Shown: positions 39,698-49,321 of the stretch, piece after piece
Numbering within the stretch: position 1 is the stretch's first letter
Layout: each line of letters starts with the position of its first letter
NCBI RefSeq assembly: GCF_001315945.1
Contig: NZ_BBBG01000019.1
Location: forward strand, 1-51,782
Direction of reading: 5' to 3'
Origin: Methanogenium cariaci JCM 10550
GTDB taxonomy: Archaea; Halobacteriota; Methanomicrobia; Methanomicrobiales; Methanomicrobiaceae
DNA: 51,782 bases
Notes under the pieces: model-generated
What the model was told of the DNA's origin: nothing
Seen by the model: only the letters and a program-made list of their open reading frames with translations
The model's database searches: none
Program-made: the position numbers and the translations under genes

Positions 39698-40412
39698 ATG
39701 TACATGACTTCTCAATCGGTTACGGAATCTGAACAGACTATTGCAAAGAGAAATGCCGGATATTTTGCTGCAGAACTGGTTGAAGACGGTATGGTTGTCG
39801 GACTGGGAACCGGGTCAACGGTGTTCTATGCAATGGAGAGGCTGGCTGAAAAGATTCGGAATGGTATGAAGATGGTGGGTGTTCCGACGTCGTATCAGGC
39901 AGAGTGCCGGGCACGTGAATATGGGATTCCTCTTGCTACCCTGCATGATTACACCGAACTGGATATTGCCATTGATGGAACAGATCAGGTTGATCCCAAA
40001 GGCCGTCTGATAAAAGGGAGAGGTGCTGCACAGACGCAGGAACGCTGTGTTGCTTCTGCATCGCGTATTTTCGTTGTTGTTGCGGATGCAGGTAAGAAGA
40101 CCGCCTGTTTATCAGCACCCGTACCGGTGGAAGTTATACCATCTGCTGCCTCACTTGCAGCAAAAAGGCTGTGTGAAATGGGTGGTCTTCCCCCAGGTGC
40201 GTGAGGGAGTGAAAAAGGATGGCCCTGTCATTACCGACAATGGAAACTGGATCATTGACTGCACGTTTTCAACGATTACCGACCCGTTAGCCCTTGAGAT
40301 TTCCATCAATAATATTCCGGGTGTTCTGAGCTGTGGTATATTCGCAGAATTTACCGAAAAAACAAAAATAGTTATTGGAAACAGAGAATCAGCTGAAGTA
40401 ATGTTAATTTGA
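39698..40412 (+). CDS. rpiA: Ribose-5-phosphate isomerase A
   Basis: Interconverts ribose 5-phosphate and ribulose 5-phosphate; methanogens need it for nucleotide and cofactor synthesis. About 237 residues with GLGTGSTVFYAMERLA, TSYQAECRARE, DIAIDGTDQVD and KGRGAAQTQER. The frame breaks at C5 (40190-40194; four give GGLPQVREGVKKDGPVITDNGN). A TATA-like CTTATAATG (about 39610-39618) lies 80 bases upstream, and a G8 tract (39682-39689) stands where the ribosome binding site should be. The 3' end overlaps the regulator gene on the opposite strand by nine bases. Confidence 0.93.
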
Positions 40413-40799
40413 AACGTTCTGCTGATTCTGAAGATGAATTCTAATCTTCTGAATCAGTTTCAGTTGATTTTCAACTTCTTCACGCTTATTTTTCTCAATG
40501 ATATCCATTATTTCATTGATTGATTTTGACAGGCGGTATATTTTCACTGGTCTGCCTTTACTTTCCGCTTTTGATTCCCGGCTTTCAATCCATTCATTCT
40601 CTTTGAGAGTGCGCATGGCAATACTAACTTCCGGCTGGCGAAGGTCACTACTCCGTTCAATCTCTCGTGAGGTCGCCTCTTCGGTCATTGCAAGATAAAT
40701 GAGCACCTTTGCAACATTTCTTTTTAACCCAATTTCAGTTAGAAGATCTGAAAATTCCTCGTCTTCTTCGGTGAAGACCATTACTTTTTCCATTCTCAT
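40404..40799 (-). CDS. Winged-helix transcriptional regulator
   Basis: A 131-residue protein with an N-terminal winged helix (NVAKVLIYLAMTEEATSREIERSSDLRQPEVSIAMRTLKENEWI) and a C-terminal coiled coil (INEIMDIIEKNKREEVENQLKLIQKI) probably for dimer formation. It is of the ArsR/TrmB-like type often seen in methanogens. No ligand domain is visible. It has no G/C tract and is intact. A TATA-like ATTTATAG lies upstream on its strand. Targets are unknown; rpiA (convergent) and tbp are its neighbours. Confidence 0.75.
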   Translation of the reverse strand: MRMEKVMVFTEEDEEFSDLLTEIGLKRNVAKVLIYLAMTEEATSREIERSSDLRQPEVSIAMRTLKENEWIESRESKAESKGRPVKIYRLSKSINEIMDIIEKNKREEVENQLKLIQKIRIHLQNQQNVSN

Positions 40800-40912
40800 A
40801 TTTGTCTCCCAGAATACTACTATGATTATTCAAAATACTATAAATACATTGTTGTATGTGTAATTCGACTCGATTCGTGAATTAAATAACTTAAAAAATA
40901 AAATCTTCAGGT

Positions 40913-41509
40913 TTAAACCAGACCCAGATTTGAAAGGTCTGATAATATTTTATTAACGGCCCTTTTCGCATCTTCCGGCTGTTTTCCGCCAGTGATGATC
41001 AGTTTGCCGGATCCAAAGAGCAGGACAACAACTTTGGGGTCTTCAAGCCGGTAGACAAGTCCTGGGAACTGTTCCGGCTCGTATTCAATCCGGTCAAGAT
41101 TAAATCCGACGGCAATTTTATTCAGATTGATTGGTGTTCCCAGATCCGCTGATGTAACAATATTCTGGATTTTATATTCAAGTTTTTCAGCGATCTCTAT
41201 GTTCAGGTCCCTTAGGCGACCTCCCAGAATTTCCAGACCACGGGAAAGACTGTCAACACTCTTTGCTCCCGTAAGCACGACTTTGCCGGAACCAAATACC
41301 AGTGCTGCGATCTTTGGGTCCTGCATACGGAGAACTACTCCGGGAAATCGTTTTTTATTGTATTCAGCATCTTTAATCTGAGATGAAACCACCTGAAGAT
41401 CAAGAGATTCTGCGATCTTTGCAGAAGCAACGATATTTTCAATTTTCAGAGAGTCCTCTGGATTGCGTTTCGTCTCAATTTTCAGAGAGTCCTCAGGATT
41501 GCCCTTCAT
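40913..41509 (-). CDS. tbp: TATA-box binding protein
   Basis: The general transcription factor that binds promoter TATA elements. About 198 residues with the two pseudo-repeats of the saddle fold: RFPGVVLRMQDPKIAALVFGSGKVVLTGAKS and QFPGLVYRLEDPKVVVLLFGSGKLIITGGK. The N-terminus is unusual: a 12-residue unit (NPEDSLKIETKR) is present twice before the usual NIVASAKI start. Free of long G/C tracts and intact. It has its own TATA box about 30 bases upstream. Confidence 0.95.
   Translation of the reverse strand: MKGNPEDSLKIETKRNPEDSLKIENIVASAKIAESLDLQVVSSQIKDAEYNKKRFPGVVLRMQDPKIAALVFGSGKVVLTGAKSVDSLSRGLEILGGRLRDLNIEIAEKLEYKIQNIVTSADLGTPINLNKIAVGFNLDRIEYEPEQFPGLVYRLEDPKVVVLLFGSGKLIITGGKQPEDAKRAVNKILSDLSNLGLV
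41440..41502 (-). repeat. Tandem 36-base duplication in the tbp N-terminus
   Basis: A 27-base block at 41440-41466 recurs at 41476-41502 with one mismatch, a 36-base period. It duplicates the codons for NPEDSLKIE in frame. The near identity suggests a recent duplication; there is no G/C tract in it. Confidence 0.85.
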
Positions 41510-41535
41510 GTATGATATTAAAGGATTTATAAAGT

Positions 41536-41543
41536 ATATATAT
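41536..41543 (-). promoter_or_regulatory. TATA box of tbp
   Basis: TATATATA lies 27-34 bases before the tbp ATG, with a second AT-rich element (TTTATAAA, 41526-41533) nearer the start. TBP may control its own gene, but that is inference. Confidence 0.5.
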
Positions 41544-41553
41544 GGTTGCCTGT

Positions 41554-43464
41554 TTACTCGTCCAGTGTTGAGATATCACCGGGATCAATCCCCATCTCCT
41601 GTGCTTTCAGGACCCGACGCATAATTTTTCCGCTTCTGGTCTTTGGTAATGAGTCAACAAATTCGATCTCAGAGGGTACGGCAATCGGGCCCAGTGTCTG
41701 CCTGACATGATACTTGAGATCATGAATGAGCTTTTTGGTGACGGTTGTTCCTTCAATGAGTATTACAAATACCTTCAATAGGTTTCCTTTCACCGGGTCA
41801 GGTTTTCCGATGGCTGCTGCTTCGGCAACTGCATGGTGGGAAATAAGCGCACTCTCGACTTCAGCGGTTCCGATATTGTGCCCACTTACAATGATCAGAT
41901 CATCTGACCGTCCCAGCATCATGATATACCCGTCCTCATCTTTTATTGCAAGGTCGTTTGTGCTGTAATAGGGACGTTTGCCTGCATTCCAGTAGGTCAG
42001 ATAGCGCTCTTCATCGTTATGGATATGGCGCATCATTGATGGCCACGGGGGGGCGGTGATTGCAAGGTATCCTGCCTGGTTGGGGGGGCGACGGGTTTTC
42101 CATCCTTATCCAGCACATCCGCCATAATTCCCGGAATCGGTTTTCCTGCATATCCGGGTTTCATCTTTTCTCCGACAAGAGTGGTTACCATGTGGCTTCC
42201 GGTCTCTGTCTGCCACCAGGTATCAATTATCGGGCATCTCTGTTTGCCTATTACATTATAGAACCACTCAAACGCTTCTGGATTGAGTGGTTCTCCGACT
42301 GATGCAAGTATGCGCAGGGAACTGAGATCATATTTGTCCGGCCATTCCGCACCATATCGCATAAACATGCGAATGGCAGTCGGTGCGGTATAGAGAATAT
42401 TAATGCCATATGTTTCAATCAGGTGCCACCAGATTCCGACATCAGGGTAGTCGGGAGTATGTTCGGTCATGAATATGGTTGAACCCAGAAGCAGGGGGCC
42501 GTATACGGCGTAGGTGTGTCCGGTGATCCATCCGGGGTCTGCGGTGCACCAGTATACGTCATTGTCCCTGACATTAAGGACATATTTGGTGGTGTAATAG
42601 GCACCCACCATATACCCTCCACAGGTGTGAACAATACCTTTCGGGGCACCGGTGGTACCCGATGTGTAGAGGATGAAGAGGGTATCTTCCGCGTCCATCT
42701 CTTCGGGGGGGCAGCTCTTTGCTGCCTTTTTCATGATCTCGTAGAAGTCAACCTCAAAATTATCCAGAAGACAGGTGGGGGGGGTCCTGAAGGCGGAGGA
42801 CAACCACCCGTTCGACACTGGGTGCATGAATGAGAGCCTCTTCGACAATCGGCTTCAGCGGAATGCTTTTTCCCCCCCTGCGCATTGAGGCATCTGCGGT
42901 AATCACAATTTTTGCTGCTGAACCGACAATCCGCTGGTTCAGTGCTGCTGCCCCCCCATATCCGGCAAATACAACGGTGTGTACCGCGCCGATACGTGCA
43001 CAGGCAAGCATTGCTATTACCTGTTCCGGGACGGTTGGCATGTAAATACATACGACATCGCCCTTCCCGACACCCAGATTTTTTAATGCATTTGCAAACT
43101 GCATGACCGCTTTGTAGAGCCGGTCATAGGTGTATATCTTCTCAGTTCCGTCTTCTCCACGCCAGAACAGGGCTACTTTATTTCGCCGGTTGTTCTTCAG
43201 ATGACGTTCCAGACAGTTGTAGGTGATGTTGCATTTTGCATTTACGAACCACTTTGCATGGGGATATTCCCATTCCTTAATCTTATCCCATGGTCTGAAC
43301 CAGAGCAGATCTGAAGCAACGCGCCTCCAGAAATCATCCGGATCTTTCTCAAAGTTTGCATATGAGAGGGCGTAGTCTTTAATTCTTGCGTCATTCCGGT
43401 ATTCCGGGGGGGCCGGATTGTAGACTTTTTGGGTGGATTCTGGAGGATCCTCAGCATTTGTCAT
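41554..43464 (-). CDS. acs: Acetyl-CoA synthetase, AMP-forming
   Basis: Activates acetate with ATP and CoA, giving AMP and pyrophosphate. About 635 residues with the adenylation motif YTSGTTGAPKGIVH, DTWWQTETG, YSTNDLAIKDEDGYIMMLGRSDD and the acetylatable-lysine motif KTRSGKIMRR near the end. The frame breaks at G8 (42777-42784; four or seven expected before TCLLDNFEVDFYEI) and G7 (42082-42088; five expected: VAPNQAGYLAITAP). Four further seven-base tracts insert residues. Divergent from the ADP-forming enzyme, with a shared 222-base promoter region. Confidence 0.94.
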
Positions 43465-43569
43465 GATTTGTCATCTCTCGGGAATACTACTTAATTTGTT
43501 CCAATGGATAAAATCATTTTGTTTTGCGTAGGGTCCGGGGGGGATTTAACATGATTAACTATTACAAAC

Positions 43570-43627
43570 ATATATGTATAAGCCGATCAAACAAAATGAC
43601 ATAACTGTGACGAAGCAGTTTTCGTCA
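43570..43627 (+). promoter_or_regulatory. TATA element and inverted repeat before the ADP-forming acetyl-CoA synthetase
   Basis: ATATATGTATA (43570-43580) is a good TATA element for the plus-strand gene. An inverted repeat, TGACGAA (43608-43614) and TTCG TCA (43621-43627), lies 28 bases downstream of it, near the expected transcription start. It may be an operator that sets acetate activation, or a leader hairpin. Confidence 0.45.
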
Positions 43628-43686
43628 TTTGTTGAAGCGGTTCCCCGTAATTCAGTGTTTTATTCTGATAAGTGAGGATGAAATCG

Positions 43687-45772
43687 ATGAAGGAATGGAT
43701 GTTAAGTGAAGCAGAAGGGTATGAAATACTGGGTAAGTATGGAGTCCCTGTGCCTGCGTTTAAGATTGTAACCACTGCGGAAGAAGCAGGGGATGTTGCA
43801 GAAAGTATTGGATTTCCTGTTGTGATGAAAATCGTTTCTCCCCCCCAGATCATTCATAAGAGTGATTCGAGGAGTTGTCACCAGTATCGGGACAAAAGAA
43901 GGCGCTCAGGCTGCATTTAACCGGATTGTGACAAGTGTCAAGGAATATAACCCTAAGGCAAAAATCGAAGGGGGGGTAATCATCGAAGAACAGGCAAAAC
44001 CCGGTCTTGAGCTGATTATTGGTGGAAAAACCGATCCTACGTTCGGTAAGGTGATTACCTTCGGGATTGGTGGCACGCTTGTCGAACTGATGAAGGATGT
44101 GACCCTGAGAATTCTTCCGGCAACGGAGGAGGATGTACGGGAGATGGTCAAAGAGATTCGAAGTTATCCTCTGATCTCAGGCTATCGCGGTTCAAAACCC
44201 AAAGACGAAGAAACTCTGGTGCAGGCGATTCTGAATGTCTGCAAATTCTTTGAGGAGAACAAACAGGTAAAGGAATTTGATATCAATCCATTACGCCTCT
44301 ACGAATCCGGTGCTTGTGCGGTCGATTCACGCATTATCCTGAGAGACATCAATGGTGTGCAGAAAAAGGAAGAACGTCCTGATGTCCCCCCCTTGAATAC
44401 TTCAATCCCCCCCGGTCCGTGGCAATAATCGGCGCATCCGATGACCCCCCCACAAAGATGGGATATGCGGTAATGCACAACCTCCTTCATTTCCCCGGTC
44501 AGCTGTATCCGGTAAATAATAAGCGTGATACCATTCAGGGCCTGAAGGCGTATCAGACGATAAAAGATATTCCGTCACCGGTTGATATGGCCGTTATTAC
44601 CGTCCCTGCAATGTATGTCCCCCAGGTCGTAGAAGAGTGCGGTGAAAAAGGAGTCAATGTTGCTGTTGTTATCACTGCAGGATTCAAGGAGATGGGTGAA
44701 GATGGCAAGGCCCTTGAAGAACGGATTGTTGCGATTGCGAACAAGTATGGCACGCGCATTGTCGGGCCAAACTGTTTGGGGGGGCTTATTGTTCCTCCCC
44801 CGCGGTCTTGATACGACATATGTTCATCAGTCCCCCCGGCCGGGTAATATTGCGTTCCTCTCGCAGAGTGGTGCAATCGTAAATACCGTCGTTGACTGGA
44901 GTCTTGCGGAAGACATCGGTTTTTCTGCGGTGGTCTCGGTAGGGAATCAGTCCGATCTGAACTTCTTTGATTATATGCGCTGGGTTGAGCGTGACCCGAA
45001 TACCAAGGCAATCATCATGTACATCGAGGAGATCAGTGACGGTGATGCCTTCATGAAGGTTGCAAGCGAGGTTTCAAAGACGAAACCGATTATTGCCATC
45101 AAATCCGGTTCTTCTGACCGTGGTTCAAAGGCGGCAGCCTCACATACCGGTTCTCTCTCCGGTTCGTATGACGTATATATGGAAGCGTTCCGGCGGTCCG
45201 GAGTTCTTGCCGTCCACACCCTGACAGGCGCGTTCCTTGCAGCCGAGATGCTCTCGCACCCCCCCAAGAGATATCCATTGGGTTCACGCGCCGTTGTCGT
45301 GACGAACGCCGGTGGATTCGCGGTGCTTTCGTCTGATTATGCGGAACGGTATGGTATTGATCTGGTAGACCTGCCGGCAGACGTTGTTGATGAACTGAAT
45401 GAATTCCTGCCTGAGTTCTGGAATAAAGGCAATCCGGTTGATCTGCTGGGTGACGCATCCGAACGCCGGTTTGAACAGACATTTGAGATTCTTGCCAAAC
45501 ATGATGATCTCTGGGACATGTGCTTTATCGTAGGGTTCCCCCCCAACAACATTCTCTCATCCGAACAGCTTGCCAATCAGATATTGAAACTGTCCGGCAA
45601 TACTAATAAGCGTATTGTATCCTCTCTTCTGGGTGGAGGGTCAATGGATCGCGGCAGAAAGATTCTGCGTGAGCATTCTATTCCGAGTTTCGAGGAGCTT
45701 GACTTTACCTTCAGGGTTATCGGAAGGGTACTCTGGCAGCAGTTCAGGGTCTCAGCACCTGGTCTGCTGTAA
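43687..45772 (+). CDS. acd: ADP-forming acetyl-CoA synthetase, fused with beta domain first
   Basis: Reversibly makes acetyl-CoA from acetate, ATP and CoA with ADP as product. About 695 residues. The ATP-grasp (beta) part comes first (KYGVPVPAFKIVTTAEEAGDVAESIGFPVVMKI, KEFDINPLRLYESG), then the CoA-binding/ligase (alpha) part (YFNPRSVAIIGASDDPTKMGYAVMHNL, LSQSGA, AASHTGSLSGS with the phosphohistidine). The more common fused order is alpha-beta. I chose ATG 43687 because GTGAGG is nine bases upstream; ATG 43678 is possible. Breaks: near 43869 (CCGG read as CG; KSDSGGVVTSIG expected), C7 44386-44392 (five expected) and C5 44797-44801 (four expected). Confidence 0.88.
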
Positions 45773-45792
45773 AAAATATATTTTTAACTATT

Positions 45793-46113
45793 TTAGTCGT
45801 ATTCGCGCCAGGTGTATTTGCACTTAACACAGCGGAAGAACCGGGTCTCTGATTCATCAGCAGACCGGAGCTGACGAAGCCACCATTCTGCAGTGCCATG
45901 GCCACATTCCGGACATTTTACAGCGATGGTCGGGAGAACGATCATATCATCCGCTTCATCAACGATGACAATCTCTTTTTCCACCCGTTTACTGCGTATC
46001 ATCATATTTTCTGCGGTGTCTTCTTTTGGTTCTTCTGTATAACCGCATTTTCTGCACCGGAAAACGCCTTCAGAAGAGATCATGAATGATTTACAATTAG
46101 GACAGAATTTCAT
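45793..46113 (-). CDS. tfs: Transcription factor S
   Basis: A transcript-cleavage factor for RNA polymerase, 106 residues. The N-terminal zinc ribbon is CPNCKSF...CRKCGY and the C-terminal one CPECGHG...CVKCKYTW. The usual DE pair of the catalytic hairpin reads as RSADESETRFFRC. Intact and free of long tracts. A TATA box (about 46143-46149) lies 30-36 bases upstream, so the mRNA leader is very short. Its 3' end faces the end of the ADP-forming synthetase gene. Confidence 0.95.
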   Translation of the reverse strand: MKFCPNCKSFMISSEGVFRCRKCGYTEEPKEDTAENMMIRSKRVEKEIVIVDEADDMIVLPTIAVKCPECGHGTAEWWLRQLRSADESETRFFRCVKCKYTWREYD

Positions 46114-46219
46114 CGACTAATTATTTGTTGTACAGTCAGATTAATATATGGAATATGTGCCTTTCTGTGCCTTTCATATTGTGAAAATTATTTGAAGCTA
46201 TATGCCATAATTAACTGTA

Positions 46220-47032
46220 ATGCAGGAGATTTTTGTTCTCATATCCTTTATTGCATTCTTTCTGTTTCTCTTTCCGACGAGTTTCAGAAAATATTTTGCA
46301 ATTGCTGGCTGGATAAGTGTTGTTGGTATCCTTTTTGCAAAATTTCCAGACTATATTATTGCAAATAATTTTATGTACCCGGTTGCAGCATTCCTTGGCA
46401 TACCGTTTCTGATAATCATTATACCAAAACTGCTTGAAGAGAATGAATACAGTATCATCATCAGTCGGATGGCAGGCATTGCATATGTCATATTTGCTCC
46501 TTTTATGCTGGTTCCTCTCCTGGCAGACTGGCTTATTGCGGTCAATGTTGACCTGCTTGCATGGGTGTTTACGGGAATCGGTGTTCCGTATGAACTCGTT
46601 GAATGGAATATGTTCAGGATAAATCTCTACCGTGTTGAAATTATTCTCGCATGTACCGGTATTCAGGGTATGGCAATTATGCTGGGTGTTGCCTGGGCCA
46701 TACCGTCTTCGGTGAAACAAAAAATCGTCTCTTTCTTTGTTATTGTGCCGGTGATATTTGTGTTAAATATCCTGAGAAATACCTTTATTCTCACCGCATA
46801 TGGTAACCAGTGGTTCCCGTATTTTCCGGAAATCGCTTCAAACGGACAGATCGGCTATGAAAGTTTCTTCTGGGCACACAATTTTATTGCAGAAATCGGA
46901 GCGCTCTTCGCGTTTATTGCCATTGCGTATATGCTCTATTGGATCAATCCCCCCCTGCTGGGAAAAGTGATGGCAGGAATTGTGGATTTATTTGTCAAAG
47001 AAATCAGGGGATGGTTCGGTAAAGGTATATGA
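46220..47032 (+). CDS. artA: Archaeosortase A
   Basis: A membrane transpeptidase that removes a C-terminal sorting signal from surface proteins and attaches them to lipid. 270 residues with about eight hydrophobic helices. The catalytic Cys is in ACTGIQ (C145), the conserved Arg in LRNTF (R186), and H220 lies in the HNFIAEIG helix. The ATG at 46220 follows a TATA-like CTATATGCC. Two copies of TGTGCCTTT (46156-46174) lie upstream. A C7 (46949-46955) gives NPPLL in the last helix. Its 3' end overlaps the CDP-alcohol phosphotransferase on the other strand. No PGF-type sorting signal is seen at the C-termini of the pilin-like genes here. Confidence 0.9.
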   Translation: MQEIFVLISFIAFFLFLFPTSFRKYFAIAGWISVVGILFAKFPDYIIANNFMYPVAAFLGIPFLIIIIPKLLEENEYSIIISRMAGIAYVIFAPFMLVPLLADWLIAVNVDLLAWVFTGIGVPYELVEWNMFRINLYRVEIILACTGIQGMAIMLGVAWAIPSSVKQKIVSFFVIVPVIFVLNILRNTFILTAYGNQWFPYFPEIASNGQIGYESFFWAHNFIAEIGALFAFIAIAYMLYWINPPLLGKVMAGIVDLFVKEIRGWFGKGI

Positions 47033-47665
47033 TCCGCTGAATTGCTGAGAGATTTGTGCAGAGAGCGACAATAATTGCTGAAATCCATATATATCCGCTG
47101 ATACCCCCCCGATGATCAGAATGATCAGGGTCTCCGGACGGCCAAAAAAACCAATACCTTCCAGGGGGTCTGCGATTTTTCCATTCTCCCTGTTATCATA
47201 TCCGATTTCGGCGTAGACAACCGGTTTGATAAACGTGTTCATGAAAGAACCGATGATGGCGATTGCGATGATCGTAAAATCCAGTGTGTGTGCGGAGAAG
47301 GCATCAACAGCGATGAACTGAGAGATGATGGCAATACCGGACATTCCGATTCCCAGCAATGCAAGTGTATCGATATATTTGTCGGCAATCCAGTCAAAAA
47401 CGGCTCCGAAATCACTGGATTTATTATTAATTCGTGCTACCCCCCCTCCATCAATAAGATCAAGAATGCCTGAGACAAAGAGCATAACGCTCCCCGCCAC
47501 AAACATGCTGTTTGCATACAGGACAGCACATGCAATACCCGATAGTATGGCAAGCAATGTCAGCTGATTGGGGGTGATACCTGTCTTTGCACATGCATGT
47601 GCAAGAGGATTCAGGATTTTTATTGCACGGGGTCTAAACGCTGTAATATTCATTATCGTATACAC
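47004..47665 (-). CDS. CDP-alcohol phosphotransferase, probable archaetidylinositol phosphate synthase
   Basis: A polar-lipid enzyme of about 220 residues with several membrane helices. The family motif reads LDLIDGG-VARINNKSSDFGAVFDWIADKYID: with the extra Gly from C7 (47440-47446) removed it fits DGxxAR...GxxxDxxxD exactly. The frame breaks at C7 (47104-47110, five expected), after which the tail continues ISGYIWISAIIVALCTNLSA to a stop at 47004-47006. By similarity to methanogen sets the substrate is CDP-archaeol with inositol phosphate, but other head groups are possible. The 3' end overlaps artA by 29 bases. Confidence 0.85.
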
Positions 47666-47814
47666 AGATGGGAAGATTAAGGGTATAATTCTTTGTTAAT
47701 ACCCGCTATTTCAGGGGATGCACAGATTTAATCGTTCTCTTATCGGCATACCTATCGTATAACTACATTAATAGCACATACCGATTAAGAATAGATCAAC
47801 CGGGGGGGTTCTCT

Positions 47815-48509
47815 ATGGAAAATCGAATAAACCGACCACATGTTCTTATTATGTCAGAGATGACTGTCGATGGCAAACTCACACTCTGGAAAGGTGCGTC
47901 AAGCAAGATTCTGATGCAGTTTATGGACCTGAAACGGAGGTCCTGCTCCATAAGACGCGGGCCGAATATGATGCAATTATGGTGGGGGGGTCAAATACCA
48001 TCCGAATTGATAATTCTATGCTCACGGTCAGGCATGTTGAAGGGAGTAGTCCAATCCGTGTCATTCCCAACAGGGGGGGGCTGACATCCCCCCCTTGATT
48101 CAAATGTACTCGGGCCTGATGCTCAGACGGTCGTTGCGGTATCGGAAGAGGCCCCCCCTCAGGAACGGGTGGCAGCGCTTCTGAAGAAAGGAGTCGATGT
48201 TCTGGTGGCCGGGAAAACAGAGATCGATTTCCCTCTGCTGATGTCCCTTCTCTATGATAAATATCAGATCCGATCGCTGATGGTTGAAGGGGGCCCGACG
48301 CTGAATTATTATATGTTAAAAAATCGTCTGGTGGATGAACTGCGTCTGATACATCTGCCCTTTATTGTCGGAGGTGCTGACACCCCCCCGTCTCTTGTCG
48401 GGGGGGGATGCATATCCGTTCGGTGGAAGAGATGTTTCACCTGAGCCTGAAAAATCATTATATGTGTGGAAAGAACCTGATAACAGAGTATGATATTCTC
48501 TATCAGTGA
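47815..48509 (+). CDS. RibD-type pyrimidine reductase of riboflavin/F420 precursor synthesis
   Basis: About 228 residues of the RibD C-terminal (dihydrofolate-reductase-like) family: HVLIMSEMTVDGKLTL, MVGSNTIRIDNSMLTVR and SLMVEGGPTLNYYML. The archaeal enzyme reduces the ribosyl pyrimidine phosphate intermediate with NADPH. Breaks: one C lost near 47929 (FMDPETEVLLHK), G8 48073-48080 (six expected), C7 48088-48094 (five expected) and G8 48400-48407 (six expected: LVGGMHIRSVEEM). A G7 tract (47802-47808) stands at the ribosome binding site. Its stop is next to the S49 peptidase start. Confidence 0.86.
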
Positions 48510-48520
48510 GTGAACATCCT

Positions 48521-49315
48521 ATGGGTTGGCTAACAGATGAGGTAGACAGAATAAACCGAAAACGAATGCGACGCGGCTGGATTAAATATTTTTTTCTGGG
48601 AGGAATCACCGCGCTTTTTCTTGCAGCGATTGTGATCGCTGCACTATGGGCCGTTTCTGAAGAATTTAGTGTCTCGGTGATACGGGTGGAAGGCACGATT
48701 GTTTCGGGGGGGAATGTGAACGGAAACGGGTTTGCGGGAAGTGAATATATCGGCCGTGAATTACGTACCGCAGCAGATGATCCGCTTGTTGAGGCATTGT
48801 TCTCAGGGTAAACAGTCCGGGGGGGGATCCCCTGCGGCAGCGCAGGAAATCATCCGCGATATCGAATATGCAAAACAACGCAAACCGGTCGTGGTTTCCA
48901 TGGGGGGGATATCGCAACATCCGCCGGTTACCACATCAGTTCTCACGCTGATGTCATCTATGCCAATCCGGATACCATGACGGGCAGCATTGGTACGATA
49001 TGGACAATATTTGATTACAGTAAATCGCTTGAAGATGAAGGCGTATCTGTCGATATTGTCAAATCCGGAGATAAAAAAGATATTACGTCTCCTTACCGGG
49101 GACTCACCGATGATGAACGGGAGTATCTTCAGGAGCTGGTGAACCAGAGTTCTGATCTGTTTATCAATGATGTGATGGTTCAGCGCGGGGTAAATCGGTC
49201 GATAATCGAGGATGCACGCCCCATTCGTGGCGATTATGCAAAGAGCATCGGATTGGTCGATGAGATGGGGGGGAATCTCTTCGACGCAATAAATGCGGTA
49301 TCTGCGTATCCCTGA
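48521..49315 (+). CDS. sppA: Membrane-bound S49 peptidase (SppA-like)
   Basis: About 263 residues: a cytoplasmic basic start, one membrane helix (FFLGGITALFLAAIVIAALWAV), then the S49 fold with VIRVEGTIV, the NSPGGS loop, VVSMGDIATSAGYHISSHAD, which holds the catalytic Ser, and a conserved Lys further on. It probably cleaves signal peptides left in the membrane. I chose ATG 48521; a GTG at 48506 overlapping the upstream stop is possible. Breaks: one A lost near 48796 (EAIVLRVNSPGG), G8 48819-48826 (six expected) and G7 48902-48908 (five expected). Convergent with truD. Confidence 0.87.
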
Positions 49316-49321
49316 TGATCT

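Noticed and set aside
46156..46174. Two copies of TGTGCCTTT upstream of artA as a regulator site
   Set aside because: Nine-base repeats with a one-base gap are too short to separate from chance without comparison to other genomes.
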